From: DATAES01 sp963721305
GTDB lineage: Bacteria > Actinomycetota > Acidimicrobiia > Acidimicrobiales > JACDCH01
Reading direction: 5' to 3'
DNA length: 64,000 bases
NCBI GenBank assembly: GCA_963721305.1
Contig: CAVRIR010000004.1
Coordinates: forward strand, 1 to 64,000
Both the position numbers and the translations under genes were made by a program. Below are positions 8,240 to 16,098 of this stretch, piece by piece (within the stretch, counting starts at the first letter, position 1; each line of letters starts with the position of its first letter). The notes below the pieces were generated by a model, which made no database searches, was not told where the DNA came from, and saw only the letters and a program-made list of their open reading frames with translations.

Positions 8240-8255
8240 AGTAGAACATGTTCTC
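8240..8255 (-). promoter_or_regulatory. KstR-type operator overlapping -10 of fadD19-like gene
   Basis: On the minus strand GAGAACATGTTCTACT, containing the perfect palindrome AGAACATGTTCT and the KstR core AAC-N2-GTT. A -10-like TCTACT forms its downstream end, and the GTG start follows 7 nt later, so the message would be leaderless or nearly so and the repressor would cover the -10. Confidence 0.75.
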
Positions 8256-8303
8256 CGCGAAGCGGCAACGCACCGCCGCTACCAGGCCCTTGGCGGTCAG
8301 AAC

Positions 8304-8319
8304 GAGAATGTGTTCTACT
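8304..8319 (+). promoter_or_regulatory. KstR-type operator overlapping -10 of echA19 operon
   Basis: GAGAATGTGTTCTACT, one mismatch to the AACNNGTT core, with the same -10-like TCTACT end. The GTG start of echA19 follows 6 nt later. Same layout as the sites at 8240 and 13377. Confidence 0.7.
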
Positions 8320-8325
8320 GCGCGC

Positions 8326-9147
8326 GTGCCAGCGGAAACTCCACCGGACCAGCATCTTCTCGTCGAACGCGACGGCGGCGTCCTCGTCGTCACCATGAAC
8401 CGACCAGAGCGGCGCAACGCGCTGTCGCCGTCGATGATGGAAGGGCTGTCGGCCGCGTGGGACGAGGTCAACGGCAACCCCGACATCCGCGTCGCGATCC
8501 TGACGGGCGCCGGCGGTTGCTTCTGCGCCGGCGCGGACCTGCAGGCGATGACGGATCTGCATCCGGGCGACGCGTTCGCCGCGCAGACCGATGACACCGT
8601 CAGGGGCATCTCGGACGGCGTGATCAAGCCGCTCCTCAAGGGCTTCCTGCTCGACAAGCCGTTGATCGCCGCGGTCGAGGGTCCTGCGGTCGCGGGCGGC
8701 ACCGAGATCCTGCAGGCCACCGACATCCGCATCGCCGGTGAGAGCGCTCGATTCGGTGTGTCAGAGGTGAAGTGGAGCCTCTATCCGCTCGGCGGCTCGG
8801 TCGTTCGGTTGCGGCGCCAGATCCCGTACACCGTTGCCGCCGATCTCCTGCTCACCGGCCGCCACGTCTACGCGCCGGAGGCCAAGGAGCTCGGGCTCAT
8901 CGGTGAAGTGGTAGCGGACGGCAAGGCGCTCGAGCGCGCTCGTGAAGTCGCCGCGCTCATCGCTGCCAACGGCCCGGTCGCGGTGCAGGCGGTGCTGCGC
9001 GGTCTGCGCGCGACCGAGTGCCTGCCCGAATCCGAAGCGATGAAGATCGACTCCGAGATCGGCATGCCGGTGTTCATGACCGACGACGCGAGGGAAGGCC
9101 CGCTCGCGTTCATGGAGAAGCGCACACCGCAGTTCAAAGGACACTGA
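8326..9147 (+). CDS. echA19: EchA19-like enoyl-CoA hydratase
   Basis: A 273-residue crotonase closely resembling mycobacterial EchA19, which hydrates steroid enoyl-CoA intermediates in cholesterol side-chain breakdown. Shared stretches are VVTMNRPERRNALS, ILTGAGGCFCAGADL (oxyanion loop, about residues 58-72), AAVEGPAVAGGTEILQ, FGVSEVKWSLYPLGGS with a Glu at about 147 where hydratases place their catalytic Glu, and RQIPYTVAADLLLTGRH. Family length is about 263. The GTG at 8326 is chosen over the ATG 26 codons upstream because the conserved domain starts there and the upstream codons lie in the operator/promoter. First gene of an operon with cyp (3 nt gap), fadE and kstR; divergent from fadD19. 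Confidence 0.88.
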   Translation: MPAETPPDQHLLVERDGGVLVVTMNRPERRNALSPSMMEGLSAAWDEVNGNPDIRVAILTGAGGCFCAGADLQAMTDLHPGDAFAAQTDDTVRGISDGVIKPLLKGFLLDKPLIAAVEGPAVAGGTEILQATDIRIAGESARFGVSEVKWSLYPLGGSVVRLRRQIPYTVAADLLLTGRHVYAPEAKELGLIGEVVADGKALERAREVAALIAANGPVAVQAVLRGLRATECLPESEAMKIDSEIGMPVFMTDDAREGPLAFMEKRTPQFKGH

Positions 9148-9150
9148 CTC

Positions 9151-10380
9151 ATGCAGCTCGCCGAGATCGACCTGCTCGACCGCGACAGGTTCACCCGTGG
9201 CATCCCCCACGAGTGGTTCACGTGGTTGCGCCAGAACCAACCGGTCTACAAGCACCCCGAGCCCGACGGTCCCGGCTTCTGGGTCATCACGAAGCACGCA
9301 GACGTGATCCAGTGCAACCGCGACGCGGGCACGTTCTCGTCCGCGCAGTCGCGCGGCGGCGTCGTCGGTCTCGAGGAGAACGGCATGCCGCAGACCGAGG
9401 CCGAAGAGGCCGGTGGGCGGCTCATGCTCTTCATGGATCCGCCGGACCACACGCGCTATCGCAAGCTGGTCAACCGCGGCTTCACGCCCCGGATGATCGG
9501 CGAGCTCGAACCGCACATCCGCGAGCTCACGAACAACATCCTCGATGCCACGCTCGCGAAAGGTGAGTCGGACTTCGTCGTCGACATCGCCGCGGAGCTC
9601 CCGCTCGAAGTGATCGCCGAGCTGATCGGTGTGCCACGTGAAGACCGGCACAAGATCTTCGAGTGGAGCAACCGGATGATCGGCTCTGAAGACCCCGAGT
9701 ACATGGTCGGAGACGAGGAGGTCTTCCAGGCGCAGGTCGAGATGTTCATGTATGCGCAGGCGCTCGCCGAGAAGCGGCGGGCCAATCCGCAGGACGACAT
9801 CATCACCGCGCTGCTCTCCGCAGAAGTCGACGGCGACTCGTTGTCCGACATGGACTTCAACCTGTTCTTCCTGCTGTTGTCGGTGGCCGGTAACGAGACC
9901 ACTCGCAACGCGATCGCGCATGGCATGAACGCGTTCCTCGAGAGCCCCGAGCAGTGGGATCTCTTCAGCGGGGACATCGACCGCCACACGTCCGGCATGA
10001 CCGAGGAAGTCCTGCGGTGGGCAACGCCGGTCATGTACTTCCGCCGCAACGCGACACGCGACTTCGCCTTGCGCGGCGAGACCATCAAGGACGGCGACAA
10101 GATCGCGCTCTACTACATCTCCGCCAACCGCGACGAAGACGTGTTCGACGATCCGTTCCGTTTCGACATCGAGCGTGACCCGAACCCGCACATCGCGTTC
10201 GGCGGTGGGGGTCCGCACTTCTGCCTCGGCGCACAGCTCGCGCGCATGGAGATCCATGTGCTGTTCGAAGAGCTGGCACAGCGGGTGAAGCGAGTGGAAG
10301 CGCTCGGTCCGCCCGACCGGCTCCGCTCGAACTTCATCGGTGGCATCAAGCACCTTCCGGTGCGCTTCGACAAGTCGTAG
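9151..10380 (+). CDS. Cytochrome P450 (CYP125/CYP124/CYP142-like)
   Basis: A 409-residue soluble bacterial P450. The I-helix oxygen-activation motif is AGNETT (about 236-241), the K-helix ExxR is EVLR (276-279), and the haem loop is FGGGGPHFCLGAQLAR with the axial Cys at about 348. The region MDPPDHTRYRKLVNRGFTPR is the usual C-helix signature. Sequence style and context, next to fadD19- and echA19-like genes under a KstR-type site, fit the CYP124/125/142 group that oxidises the terminal carbon of sterol or branched lipid side chains. The precise subfamily cannot be fixed by eye. Needs ferredoxin and reductase partners that are not in this window. Confidence 0.87.
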   Translation: MQLAEIDLLDRDRFTRGIPHEWFTWLRQNQPVYKHPEPDGPGFWVITKHADVIQCNRDAGTFSSAQSRGGVVGLEENGMPQTEAEEAGGRLMLFMDPPDHTRYRKLVNRGFTPRMIGELEPHIRELTNNILDATLAKGESDFVVDIAAELPLEVIAELIGVPREDRHKIFEWSNRMIGSEDPEYMVGDEEVFQAQVEMFMYAQALAEKRRANPQDDIITALLSAEVDGDSLSDMDFNLFFLLLSVAGNETTRNAIAHGMNAFLESPEQWDLFSGDIDRHTSGMTEEVLRWATPVMYFRRNATRDFALRGETIKDGDKIALYYISANRDEDVFDDPFRFDIERDPNPHIAFGGGGPHFCLGAQLARMEIHVLFEELAQRVKRVEALGPPDRLRSNFIGGIKHLPVRFDKS

Positions 10381-10394
10381 GGACAGAACGACGC

Positions 10395-11621
10395 ATGGAT
10401 TTCGACGAGAGCCCGGAAGACGTCGCGTTCCGCGCCGAGGTCTGCGAATGGCTGGCGCGGCCGGAGGTCGTGCGGCAGGTCCAGAGCTTCAACGGTCTCA
10501 CGCCTGACGACGACCTCGAGTGGGTCGCCGTCGCCAAGATCTGGCAGCAGTTCCTCGCCGACGAAGGCTGGGCCTGCCTCACGTGGCCGGTCGAGTACGG
10601 CGGCCGCAGCGCCAGCGCGACGCAAGCGGCGATCTTCGCAGAGGAGGCAGCCCGAGTCGGCGCGTTCGGCGCGACGTTCGCCGTCGGCCTCAGCATGGCC
10701 GGGCCGACGATCATCGCCCACGGCTCCGACGAGCAGAAGGGTCGCTACCTCCCGCCGATGCTGCGGGGCGACGAGATCTGGTGCCAGCTGTTCAGCGAGC
10801 CCGGCGCCGGCTCGGACCTCGCGGGTCTGTCCACACGTGCCGTGCGTGACGGCGACGAGTGGGTGGTCGACGGGCAGAAGGTCTGGACGTCCGGCGCGCA
10901 CTTCAGCGACTGGGGCATCTTGTTGACCCGCACCGATCCCGATCAGCCCAAGCACCGCGGCATCACGTACTTCCTGCTCGACATGCGTACGCCGGGCATC
11001 GACATCCGTCCGCTGCGCCAGATCACCGGCACCGCGCACTTCAACGAGGTGTTCCTCACCGGTGTGCGCGTCCCGCACGCCAACGTGCTGGGCCAGGTGA
11101 ACGGCGGCTGGCCGGTCGCGATGACGACCCTCGCGAACGAGCGGACGTTCATGGGCGGCCACACCCGCTCGCTCGGCTATCGCGAGCTCATCGCGCTCGC
11201 GCGCGACCGGGCCGTCGCAGATCAACCCGTCATCCGGCAAGGGCTCGCCGCATCGTTCACGCGCGCCGAGCTGGCCCGATATCTGAACCTCCGCACTCGC
11301 ACGCTCGTGGCGCGAGGACTGCCTCCCGGTCCTGAGGTGTCCGTCGCGAAGCTGGCCGCCGCGTGGAACCTGAAGCGCAACGCCGAGCTGGCGCTGTTGA
11401 TCGAGGGCGCGGCCGGGATGCTCGTCGACGACGATGCTCCCGCGGGCGGCGCGTGGCAGCTGTCCTTCCTCGGCGCGCCCGCCATACGTATCGCGGGCGG
11501 CAGCGACGAGATCCAACGCAACGTGATCGGCGAGCGAGTGCTCGGTCTCCCGGTCGAGCCGCGCACCGACAAGAGCATCCCGTTCCGCGAGCTGACGTCG
11601 ATGGCCAGCGCGCAACGGTGA
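10395..11621 (+). CDS. Acyl-CoA dehydrogenase (FadE, steroid-type)
   Basis: A 408-residue flavin acyl-CoA dehydrogenase. It shows the N-terminal helical domain, then WCQLFSEPGAGSDLAGLSTRA (FAD/substrate signature; 21 letters overall, core QLFSEPGAGSDL), DGQKVWTSGAHFSDWGILL, and the C-terminal IRIAGGSDEIQRNVIGERVL. Introduces the 2,3-double bond in an acyl-CoA, the step between the ligase and the hydratase. Actinobacterial steroid dehydrogenases usually work as alpha2beta2 heterotetramers from adjacent genes; only one is in this operon, so its partner may be the convergent fadE at 12171-13370 or a gene elsewhere. Starts 14 nt after the P450; its stop overlaps the kstR start (GTGA). Confidence 0.88.
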   Translation: MDFDESPEDVAFRAEVCEWLARPEVVRQVQSFNGLTPDDDLEWVAVAKIWQQFLADEGWACLTWPVEYGGRSASATQAAIFAEEAARVGAFGATFAVGLSMAGPTIIAHGSDEQKGRYLPPMLRGDEIWCQLFSEPGAGSDLAGLSTRAVRDGDEWVVDGQKVWTSGAHFSDWGILLTRTDPDQPKHRGITYFLLDMRTPGIDIRPLRQITGTAHFNEVFLTGVRVPHANVLGQVNGGWPVAMTTLANERTFMGGHTRSLGYRELIALARDRAVADQPVIRQGLAASFTRAELARYLNLRTRTLVARGLPPGPEVSVAKLAAAWNLKRNAELALLIEGAAGMLVDDDAPAGGAWQLSFLGAPAIRIAGGSDEIQRNVIGERVLGLPVEPRTDKSIPFRELTSMASAQR

Positions 11622-12238
11622 GCGCGCGGCCAGCGGCCGAGGTGTTCGACATCGCCGCGCTGAGCGACGAACAGCTCGAGCGCCGGCGCCGCATCATCGA
11701 CGCGGCCTTCGAGCTCGGGGCCGAGCGCGGCTACGACGCGGTGCAGATGCGTGATGTCGCCGCGACCGCGAACGTTGCGCTCGCGACGATCTACCGCTAC
11801 TTCTCGTCGAAGGACCATCTCCTCGTTGCCGCGATGACCGAGTGGACGTCACGGTTGCAAGGCCGGGTCGCGCAGTCCCCGCCGCGAGGTGACACACCCG
11901 CGGACCAACTCGTCGACGTCCTGCACCGCGCCTGCCACGCGATGCAGCGTCAGCCGAAGCTCAGCATGGCGCTGGTGCGCGCCCTGTCGTCACCCGACAG
12001 CGGCGTGCAGGAGAGCTCGCTCGAGGTGCAGCGTCAGATCGGCTCGATGGGCGACACGATCCTCGTCGACCTCGATGCCGGCGTGCGCAGCGACATCCTC
12101 GCCGTGCTCGGTCACGTCTGGTACTCGACGCTCGTGGCCTGGGCGAACGGCCGCAACGACTTCGCGTTCGTCACCCGCGAGCTCGAGCGGGCGACGCGGG
12201 CCCTGGTCGAGCCGCACTATGCGCCTCAGCCCACGTGA
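11618..12238 (+). CDS. kstR: TetR-family regulator, KstR-like
   Basis: A 206-residue TetR repressor. The DNA-binding part (about residues 22-70) reads RRRRIIDAAFELGAERGY, DAVQMRDVAATANVALATIY, RYFSSKDHLLVAAM, very close to KstR of M. tuberculosis (GGYEAVQMRAVADRADVAVGTLYRYFPSK). The C-terminal domain also matches KstR landmarks (HAMQRQPKLSMALVRA, DVWYSTLVAWANGR-like). KstR represses sterol catabolic genes and is released by steroid acyl-CoA. The GTG start overlaps the fadE stop, so the repressor is the last gene of an operon that has its own operator site, a simple autoregulatory loop. It overlaps the convergent fadE by 68 bp. Confidence 0.82.
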   Translation: MSARPAAEVFDIAALSDEQLERRRRIIDAAFELGAERGYDAVQMRDVAATANVALATIYRYFSSKDHLLVAAMTEWTSRLQGRVAQSPPRGDTPADQLVDVLHRACHAMQRQPKLSMALVRALSSPDSGVQESSLEVQRQIGSMGDTILVDLDAGVRSDILAVLGHVWYSTLVAWANGRNDFAFVTRELERATRALVEPHYAPQPT

Positions 12239-13370
12239 GCCCTGCCTCGACATCGGTGTCGTGAGGGAGGCCGAGCAGGCGCTCGGCGATGATGTTGCGC
12301 AGCACCTCGGCCGTACCGCCCCCGACGGTGAGCGCCGGACTGAACAGGAACCCCGCCGCCCACGCGTCCCATGACGCGTCGAGGTCGCCGATCGCGAGCA
12401 TCCCTTCGGCGCCCATCATGTCCTTCGCCAGCGTGAACACGCGTTTGCCGTGCGGATCCTTCAGCGCTTTGCGCAGAGACGCGTCGGGGCCGGGCTTCTT
12501 GTTGACCTTGGCCGAGATCTGGCGCAGCTGGTGGTAACGCATGATCTCGCCCTCGATGTAGGCGTCCGCCAGTTGTTGGCGCAAGATCGGATCCGCCGCG
12601 CCGCCGCGCTTGCGCACGAGGTCGAGCAGATCGCGGACGGTCGGACCGTGGCCCCACTGCAATCCTTCGCGGGACAGTGACACCCGCTCGTTGGCGAGCG
12701 TCTCCTTCGCCATCGCCCAACCACCGTTGAGCGACCCGATCAGGTTCTCCGCCGGTACGTGCACGTGGTCGAAGAACACTTCGCAGAATCCCGCGTCACC
12801 GAACGAGCCGACCATGTTGCGCAGCGGCCGGATCTCGATGCCGGGCAGGTCCATCGGGACGATGAAGTACGAGATGCCCGTGTACTTGCTCGTTTCGGGA
12901 TCGGTGCGCGCGATCAGGATGCCGAACTTCGCCACCTGCGCGAGCGACGTCCAGATCTTCTGGCCGTTGACGACGAACACGTCGCCGTCGCGCACGGCGC
13001 GTGTCGAGAGGTTGGCCAGGTCCGAGCCGGCGTCGGGCTCGGAGAAGAGCTGACACCACATCTCTTCGCCCCGCAGCATCGGCGGGAGATAGCGCTGCCG
13101 TTGCTCGTCGTTTCCGTGGACGACGATCACCGGTCCGCAATGGCCGATGCCGATCGGGTTCATGGGCTTCGTGACGCCGGCCCGCCTGATCTCGTCATCG
13201 ATTATGAGTTGGAGCTCGGGCTCGGCGTCGAAGCCCCAGGGCGTGGGCCAATGCGGGACGACGTAGCCGGCCTCGACCAGTTGGGCGGCGGTCGGTTCGG
13301 GATGTTCGTCGAACCAGCGCCGCACCTCGAGCCTGCGGGGGTCGTCCTCGGCCGGGAGATCGATGTCCAC
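12171..13370 (-). CDS. Acyl-CoA dehydrogenase (FadE)
   Basis: A 399-residue acyl-CoA dehydrogenase. Signatures: MWCQLFSEPDAGSDLANLS, VVNGQKIWTSLAQVAKFGIL, FCEVFFDHVHVPAENLIG and the C-terminal GGGTAEVLRNIIAERLLGLP. I choose the GTG at 13370, giving VDIDLPAEDDPRRLEVRRW, because it is 6 nt downstream of the same operator/-10 element as fadD19 and echA19; the longer frame to 13505 would run through that promoter. The C-terminal tail (after about residue 380) is Ala/Arg-rich and encoded opposite the kstR 3' end. Likely part of the KstR regulon and possibly partner of the other FadE. Confidence 0.87.
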   Translation of the reverse strand: MDIDLPAEDDPRRLEVRRWFDEHPEPTAAQLVEAGYVVPHWPTPWGFDAEPELQLIIDDEIRRAGVTKPMNPIGIGHCGPVIVVHGNDEQRQRYLPPMLRGEEMWCQLFSEPDAGSDLANLSTRAVRDGDVFVVNGQKIWTSLAQVAKFGILIARTDPETSKYTGISYFIVPMDLPGIEIRPLRNMVGSFGDAGFCEVFFDHVHVPAENLIGSLNGGWAMAKETLANERVSLSREGLQWGHGPTVRDLLDLVRKRGGAADPILRQQLADAYIEGEIMRYHQLRQISAKVNKKPGPDASLRKALKDPHGKRVFTLAKDMMGAEGMLAIGDLDASWDAWAAGFLFSPALTVGGGTAEVLRNIIAERLLGLPHDTDVEAGLTWAEAHSAARPGPASPARARG

Positions 13371-13376
13371 GCCGAG

Positions 13377-13392
13377 ATTGAAACAGGTTCTC
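13377..13392 (-). promoter_or_regulatory. KstR-type operator overlapping -10 of second fadE
   Basis: On the minus strand GAGAACCTGTTTCAAT, with core AAC-N2-GTT and a -10-like TTCAAT as its downstream end; the GTG start follows 6 nt later. It aligns base for base with the elements at 8240 and 8304. Confidence 0.7.
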
Positions 13393-13549
13393 GGTGATGC
13401 TGTGGGAGCGAACCGGTGCTCCCCTTCGCACGTTGCTGAGGATGTGAGCGCAATCGGAGGAGCAAACCGCGGCCAAAGACCCGCAAGGCAAACGGATCGC
13501 CGCACAAACCGGCTCGCCCCGCGCGCGCCTCGTCCTCCACGATGGGGCG

Positions 13550-14128
13550 ATGCACGGGGCGACGCACCGATCGACCGCTGAGCTCGAAGCGGGGCTCGAG
13601 GTCGTGCGCGCGGCGCCTCCCGACGACGGGACGCTCGCGCTGATCGTCCGCCGGCCGGCCGCGGGTGAGCGCGACGTCATCGAGTCCGGCTCGCTCACGT
13701 TGGATGAGGGGCTCGCGGGTGACAACTGGTTGGAGCGGGGCAGCCGGAGCACAGCTGACGGATCCGCCGAGTTGCCCCGCCAGTTGACGGTGATGAACAG
13801 CCGGGCCGCGACACTGTTCGCGGGCGACAGTTCCCTCTGGCCACTCGCAGGCGATCAGCTGTACGTCGACTTCGACCTGTCCGAGGACAACCTCCCCGCA
13901 GGCACCCGCCTGCGGATCGGTGAGGCGGTGATCGAGGTTTCGGTCGAACCGCACACCGGCTGCCAGAAGTTCACCGAACGGTTCGGGCTGGACGCGTTGC
14001 GGTTCCTCCGTTCGCCCGAAGCGGCTCCGTTGCGGCTGCGGGGCATCAACACGCGGGTGATCGAGCCCGGTGAGGTGCGTGTCGGCGACCGGGTGACGAA
14101 GGTGCCTGCGGTCGATCTGGCTGGCTGA
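13550..14128 (+). CDS. MOSC-domain-like protein
   Basis: A 192-residue protein resembling MOSC (molybdenum cofactor sulfurase C-terminal) domains, which carry sulfur on a conserved Cys for metal-sulfur cluster chemistry. Seen are LTLDEGLAGDNWLERG near residue 50, RQLTVMNSRAA, the DLSEDNLPAGTRLRIGEAVI core, and EVSVEPHTGCQKFTERFG, which contains the conserved Cys followed by the family region. Length is normal for stand-alone MOSC proteins. It stands alone on the plus strand between the fadE promoter and the SRPBCC gene. Substrate protein unknown. The ATG at 13550 lacks a strong ribosome-binding site, so the start is uncertain. Confidence 0.75.
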   Translation: MHGATHRSTAELEAGLEVVRAAPPDDGTLALIVRRPAAGERDVIESGSLTLDEGLAGDNWLERGSRSTADGSAELPRQLTVMNSRAATLFAGDSSLWPLAGDQLYVDFDLSEDNLPAGTRLRIGEAVIEVSVEPHTGCQKFTERFGLDALRFLRSPEAAPLRLRGINTRVIEPGEVRVGDRVTKVPAVDLAG

Positions 14129-14154
14129 GCACCCGCGCACTAGGAAATAACGCC

Positions 14155-14553
14155 GTGGCGCGCGGGTCGGTTCGTCGTGAGGTTCGGATCAATCGTCCGG
14201 CGGACGAGGTGTGGGCGATCGTCGGCGATCCCGCCAGAGTCGCCGAATGGTTCACCGGCATCGAGAAGGCGGACATCGACGGCACGACGCGCGTCGTCAC
14301 CATGGGCAGTGGTCTGGCGATGCCGGAGGAGATCGTGACCAACGACGCGATCCTTCGTCGGTTCCAGTACCGCATCACCGCGCCGATGTTCCGCGAGCAT
14401 CTCAGCACGATCGATGTGATCGATCTTGGTGACGGCACCAGCCTCGTCATGTACGCCGCCGACGCCGACCCGGGAACGATGGCGTTGATCATCGCCGGCG
14501 CGGCAGGCAGCGCGCTCCTGCAACTGCGCGACCGACTCGAAGGGAACGATTGA
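14155..14553 (+). CDS. SRPBCC (START/Bet v1-like) family protein
   Basis: A 132-residue small hydrophobic-ligand-binding protein of the polyketide cyclase/SRPBCC superfamily. The family opening EVRINRPADEVWAIVGDPARVAEWF is visible (RPADEVWAIVGDP then VAEWF), with the C-terminal long helix ALIIAGAAGSALLQLRDRLE. The GTG at 14155 follows an AT-rich TAGGAAATAACGCC stretch and may be leaderless. Its stop overlaps the start of the sulfatase (TGATG), making an operon with the sulfatase and cyclase-like gene. Ligand unknown. Confidence 0.8.
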   Translation: MARGSVRREVRINRPADEVWAIVGDPARVAEWFTGIEKADIDGTTRVVTMGSGLAMPEEIVTNDAILRRFQYRITAPMFREHLSTIDVIDLGDGTSLVMYAADADPGTMALIIAGAAGSALLQLRDRLEGND

Positions 14554-16094
14554 TGGGCCGCAAGATCCTCTTCGTCACGACCGATCAGCAGCGCTACGAC
14601 ACGCTCGGGTGCAACGGCGGCACGCTCGCCCGCACACCGGTCGTCGACGGTCTGGCACAGGCAGGGATCCGTTACGAGCGCGCGCACCCGCAGTCGGTGG
14701 TGTGCATGCCTTCACGGGCCACGATGTTGACGGGTCAGTATCCGACGACGCACGGCGTGTGGATGAACGGCGTGCCGTTGCCGGTCGACGCACCGTCGGT
14801 CGCGGCGACGCTCCACGACGCCGGTTACCGCACCGCGCTCATCGGCAAACCCCACTTCGAACCGTTCCTCGATCCGTTCCAGCGGTTCGCCGAGAACGCG
14901 CTCGGCTCGTCCACCACACCGCCGAACGGCACGCACCGCGGCTTCGAACATCTCGAGTTCGCGACCCACACCGCCATCGGCCCGATGCACTACGCGCGTT
15001 GGATGATGGCCGAGCATCCCGAAGCGGTCGGTGGCTTCTACCCCGTCCTCGACGGTTCGTTGCAGGTGAACGCGGCCGGTGACGGCGACACCGGCGCGCC
15101 GCAGGTACACGTCAACCCGGTGCCACGGGACTGGTACCACACCGACTGGGTGGCGGATCGCACGATCGCATGGCTGGACTCGCTCGCCGTCGACGACGAC
15201 TGGTTCTGCTGGATGAGCTTCCCCGATCCGCACCATCCGTGGGACCCGCCGCAGAGCGAGGTCGGCCGCATCGACTGGCACGACGTCCCGCTTCCGAATG
15301 GCTATCCGGAGGCGGCGCCCGAGCGCGAACGGATCATCGACGCGAAGCCGCGCCACTGGCGGCTCTGGTACGACGGCGTGCTCGTCTCCAACTACGAAGC
15401 GCCTGCAGACTGGGTTCCGGCATCGCTCACCGCCGATCAGGTGCGCGAGGTGAACGCCCGCAACGCGGTCGAGTGCGAGCTCATCGACGAGGCGCTCGGC
15501 CGCGTGCTGGCCTGCATTCGCGCGCGTGGTTGGGATGACGACGTCGACGTCATCTTCACCACCGACCACGGCGAGTTGCAGGGTGACTTCGGACTGCTGT
15601 TCAAAGGGCCGTACCACGTCGACGCGCTGATGCGGCTGCCGTTCATCTGGCGTCCGGCGCCTGCCGCGGCGACCTCGTCGTCGGTGGTGACGCGACCAGT
15701 CGGTCTGGTCGACCTCGCGCCGACGTTCTGCGCGATCGCCGGCGTCGCCGCCCCGTCGTGGATGCAAGGACGCGCGCTGCCGGTCGACGATGCCGACGCC
15801 GATGCACGCGGGTTCGAACGGGTGCTCACCGAATGGGACAGCGAGCTGTTCGGAGTCGGCGTGCACGTGCGCACGATCACGCAGGACGGTTGGGTGTGCT
15901 CCGCGTATCGCGAGGGCACGGTGCACGACGGCACCGAGGGCGAGCTGTACCGGCTCGACGACGATCCGTGGCAACGCGAGAACCGATGGAACGACCCTGC
16001 TGCTCGCTCGACCCGTGCTGATCTGGTCGCCGACCTGTGGGACAACCAGCCGCCCGCGCACGACCCTCGACTGCAGCTCGAAGCCCCGGTCTGA
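14553..16094 (+). CDS. Type I sulfatase
   Basis: A 513-residue hydrolase of the alkaline phosphatase/sulfatase fold. The N-terminus ILFVTTDQQRYDTLG carries the first metal Asp (about residue 11), and VVCMPSRATMLTGQYP holds CMPSR at 51-55, the CxPSR motif whose Cys is oxidised to formylglycine by FGE. The second metal site appears as FTTDHGELQGDFGLLFKGPY. It would release sulfate from a sulfated ester; no signal peptide is visible, so it probably acts in the cytosol. Overlaps the SRPBCC gene and precedes the cyclase-like gene by 4 nt. Its interest increases because the far end of the window carries many sulfotransferases, though the two loci are 33 kb apart. Substrate unknown. Confidence 0.9.
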   Translation: MGRKILFVTTDQQRYDTLGCNGGTLARTPVVDGLAQAGIRYERAHPQSVVCMPSRATMLTGQYPTTHGVWMNGVPLPVDAPSVAATLHDAGYRTALIGKPHFEPFLDPFQRFAENALGSSTTPPNGTHRGFEHLEFATHTAIGPMHYARWMMAEHPEAVGGFYPVLDGSLQVNAAGDGDTGAPQVHVNPVPRDWYHTDWVADRTIAWLDSLAVDDDWFCWMSFPDPHHPWDPPQSEVGRIDWHDVPLPNGYPEAAPERERIIDAKPRHWRLWYDGVLVSNYEAPADWVPASLTADQVREVNARNAVECELIDEALGRVLACIRARGWDDDVDVIFTTDHGELQGDFGLLFKGPYHVDALMRLPFIWRPAPAAATSSSVVTRPVGLVDLAPTFCAIAGVAAPSWMQGRALPVDDADADARGFERVLTEWDSELFGVGVHVRTITQDGWVCSAYREGTVHDGTEGELYRLDDDPWQRENRWNDPAARSTRADLVADLWDNQPPAHDPRLQLEAPV

Positions 16095-16098
16095 CGGG

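Noticed and set aside
8761..10353. 530-codon minus-strand open frame opposite the P450 and echA19
   Set aside because: Composition is Val/Glu/Arg-rich shadow sequence with no motif, while the plus strand has full P450 and hydratase signatures.
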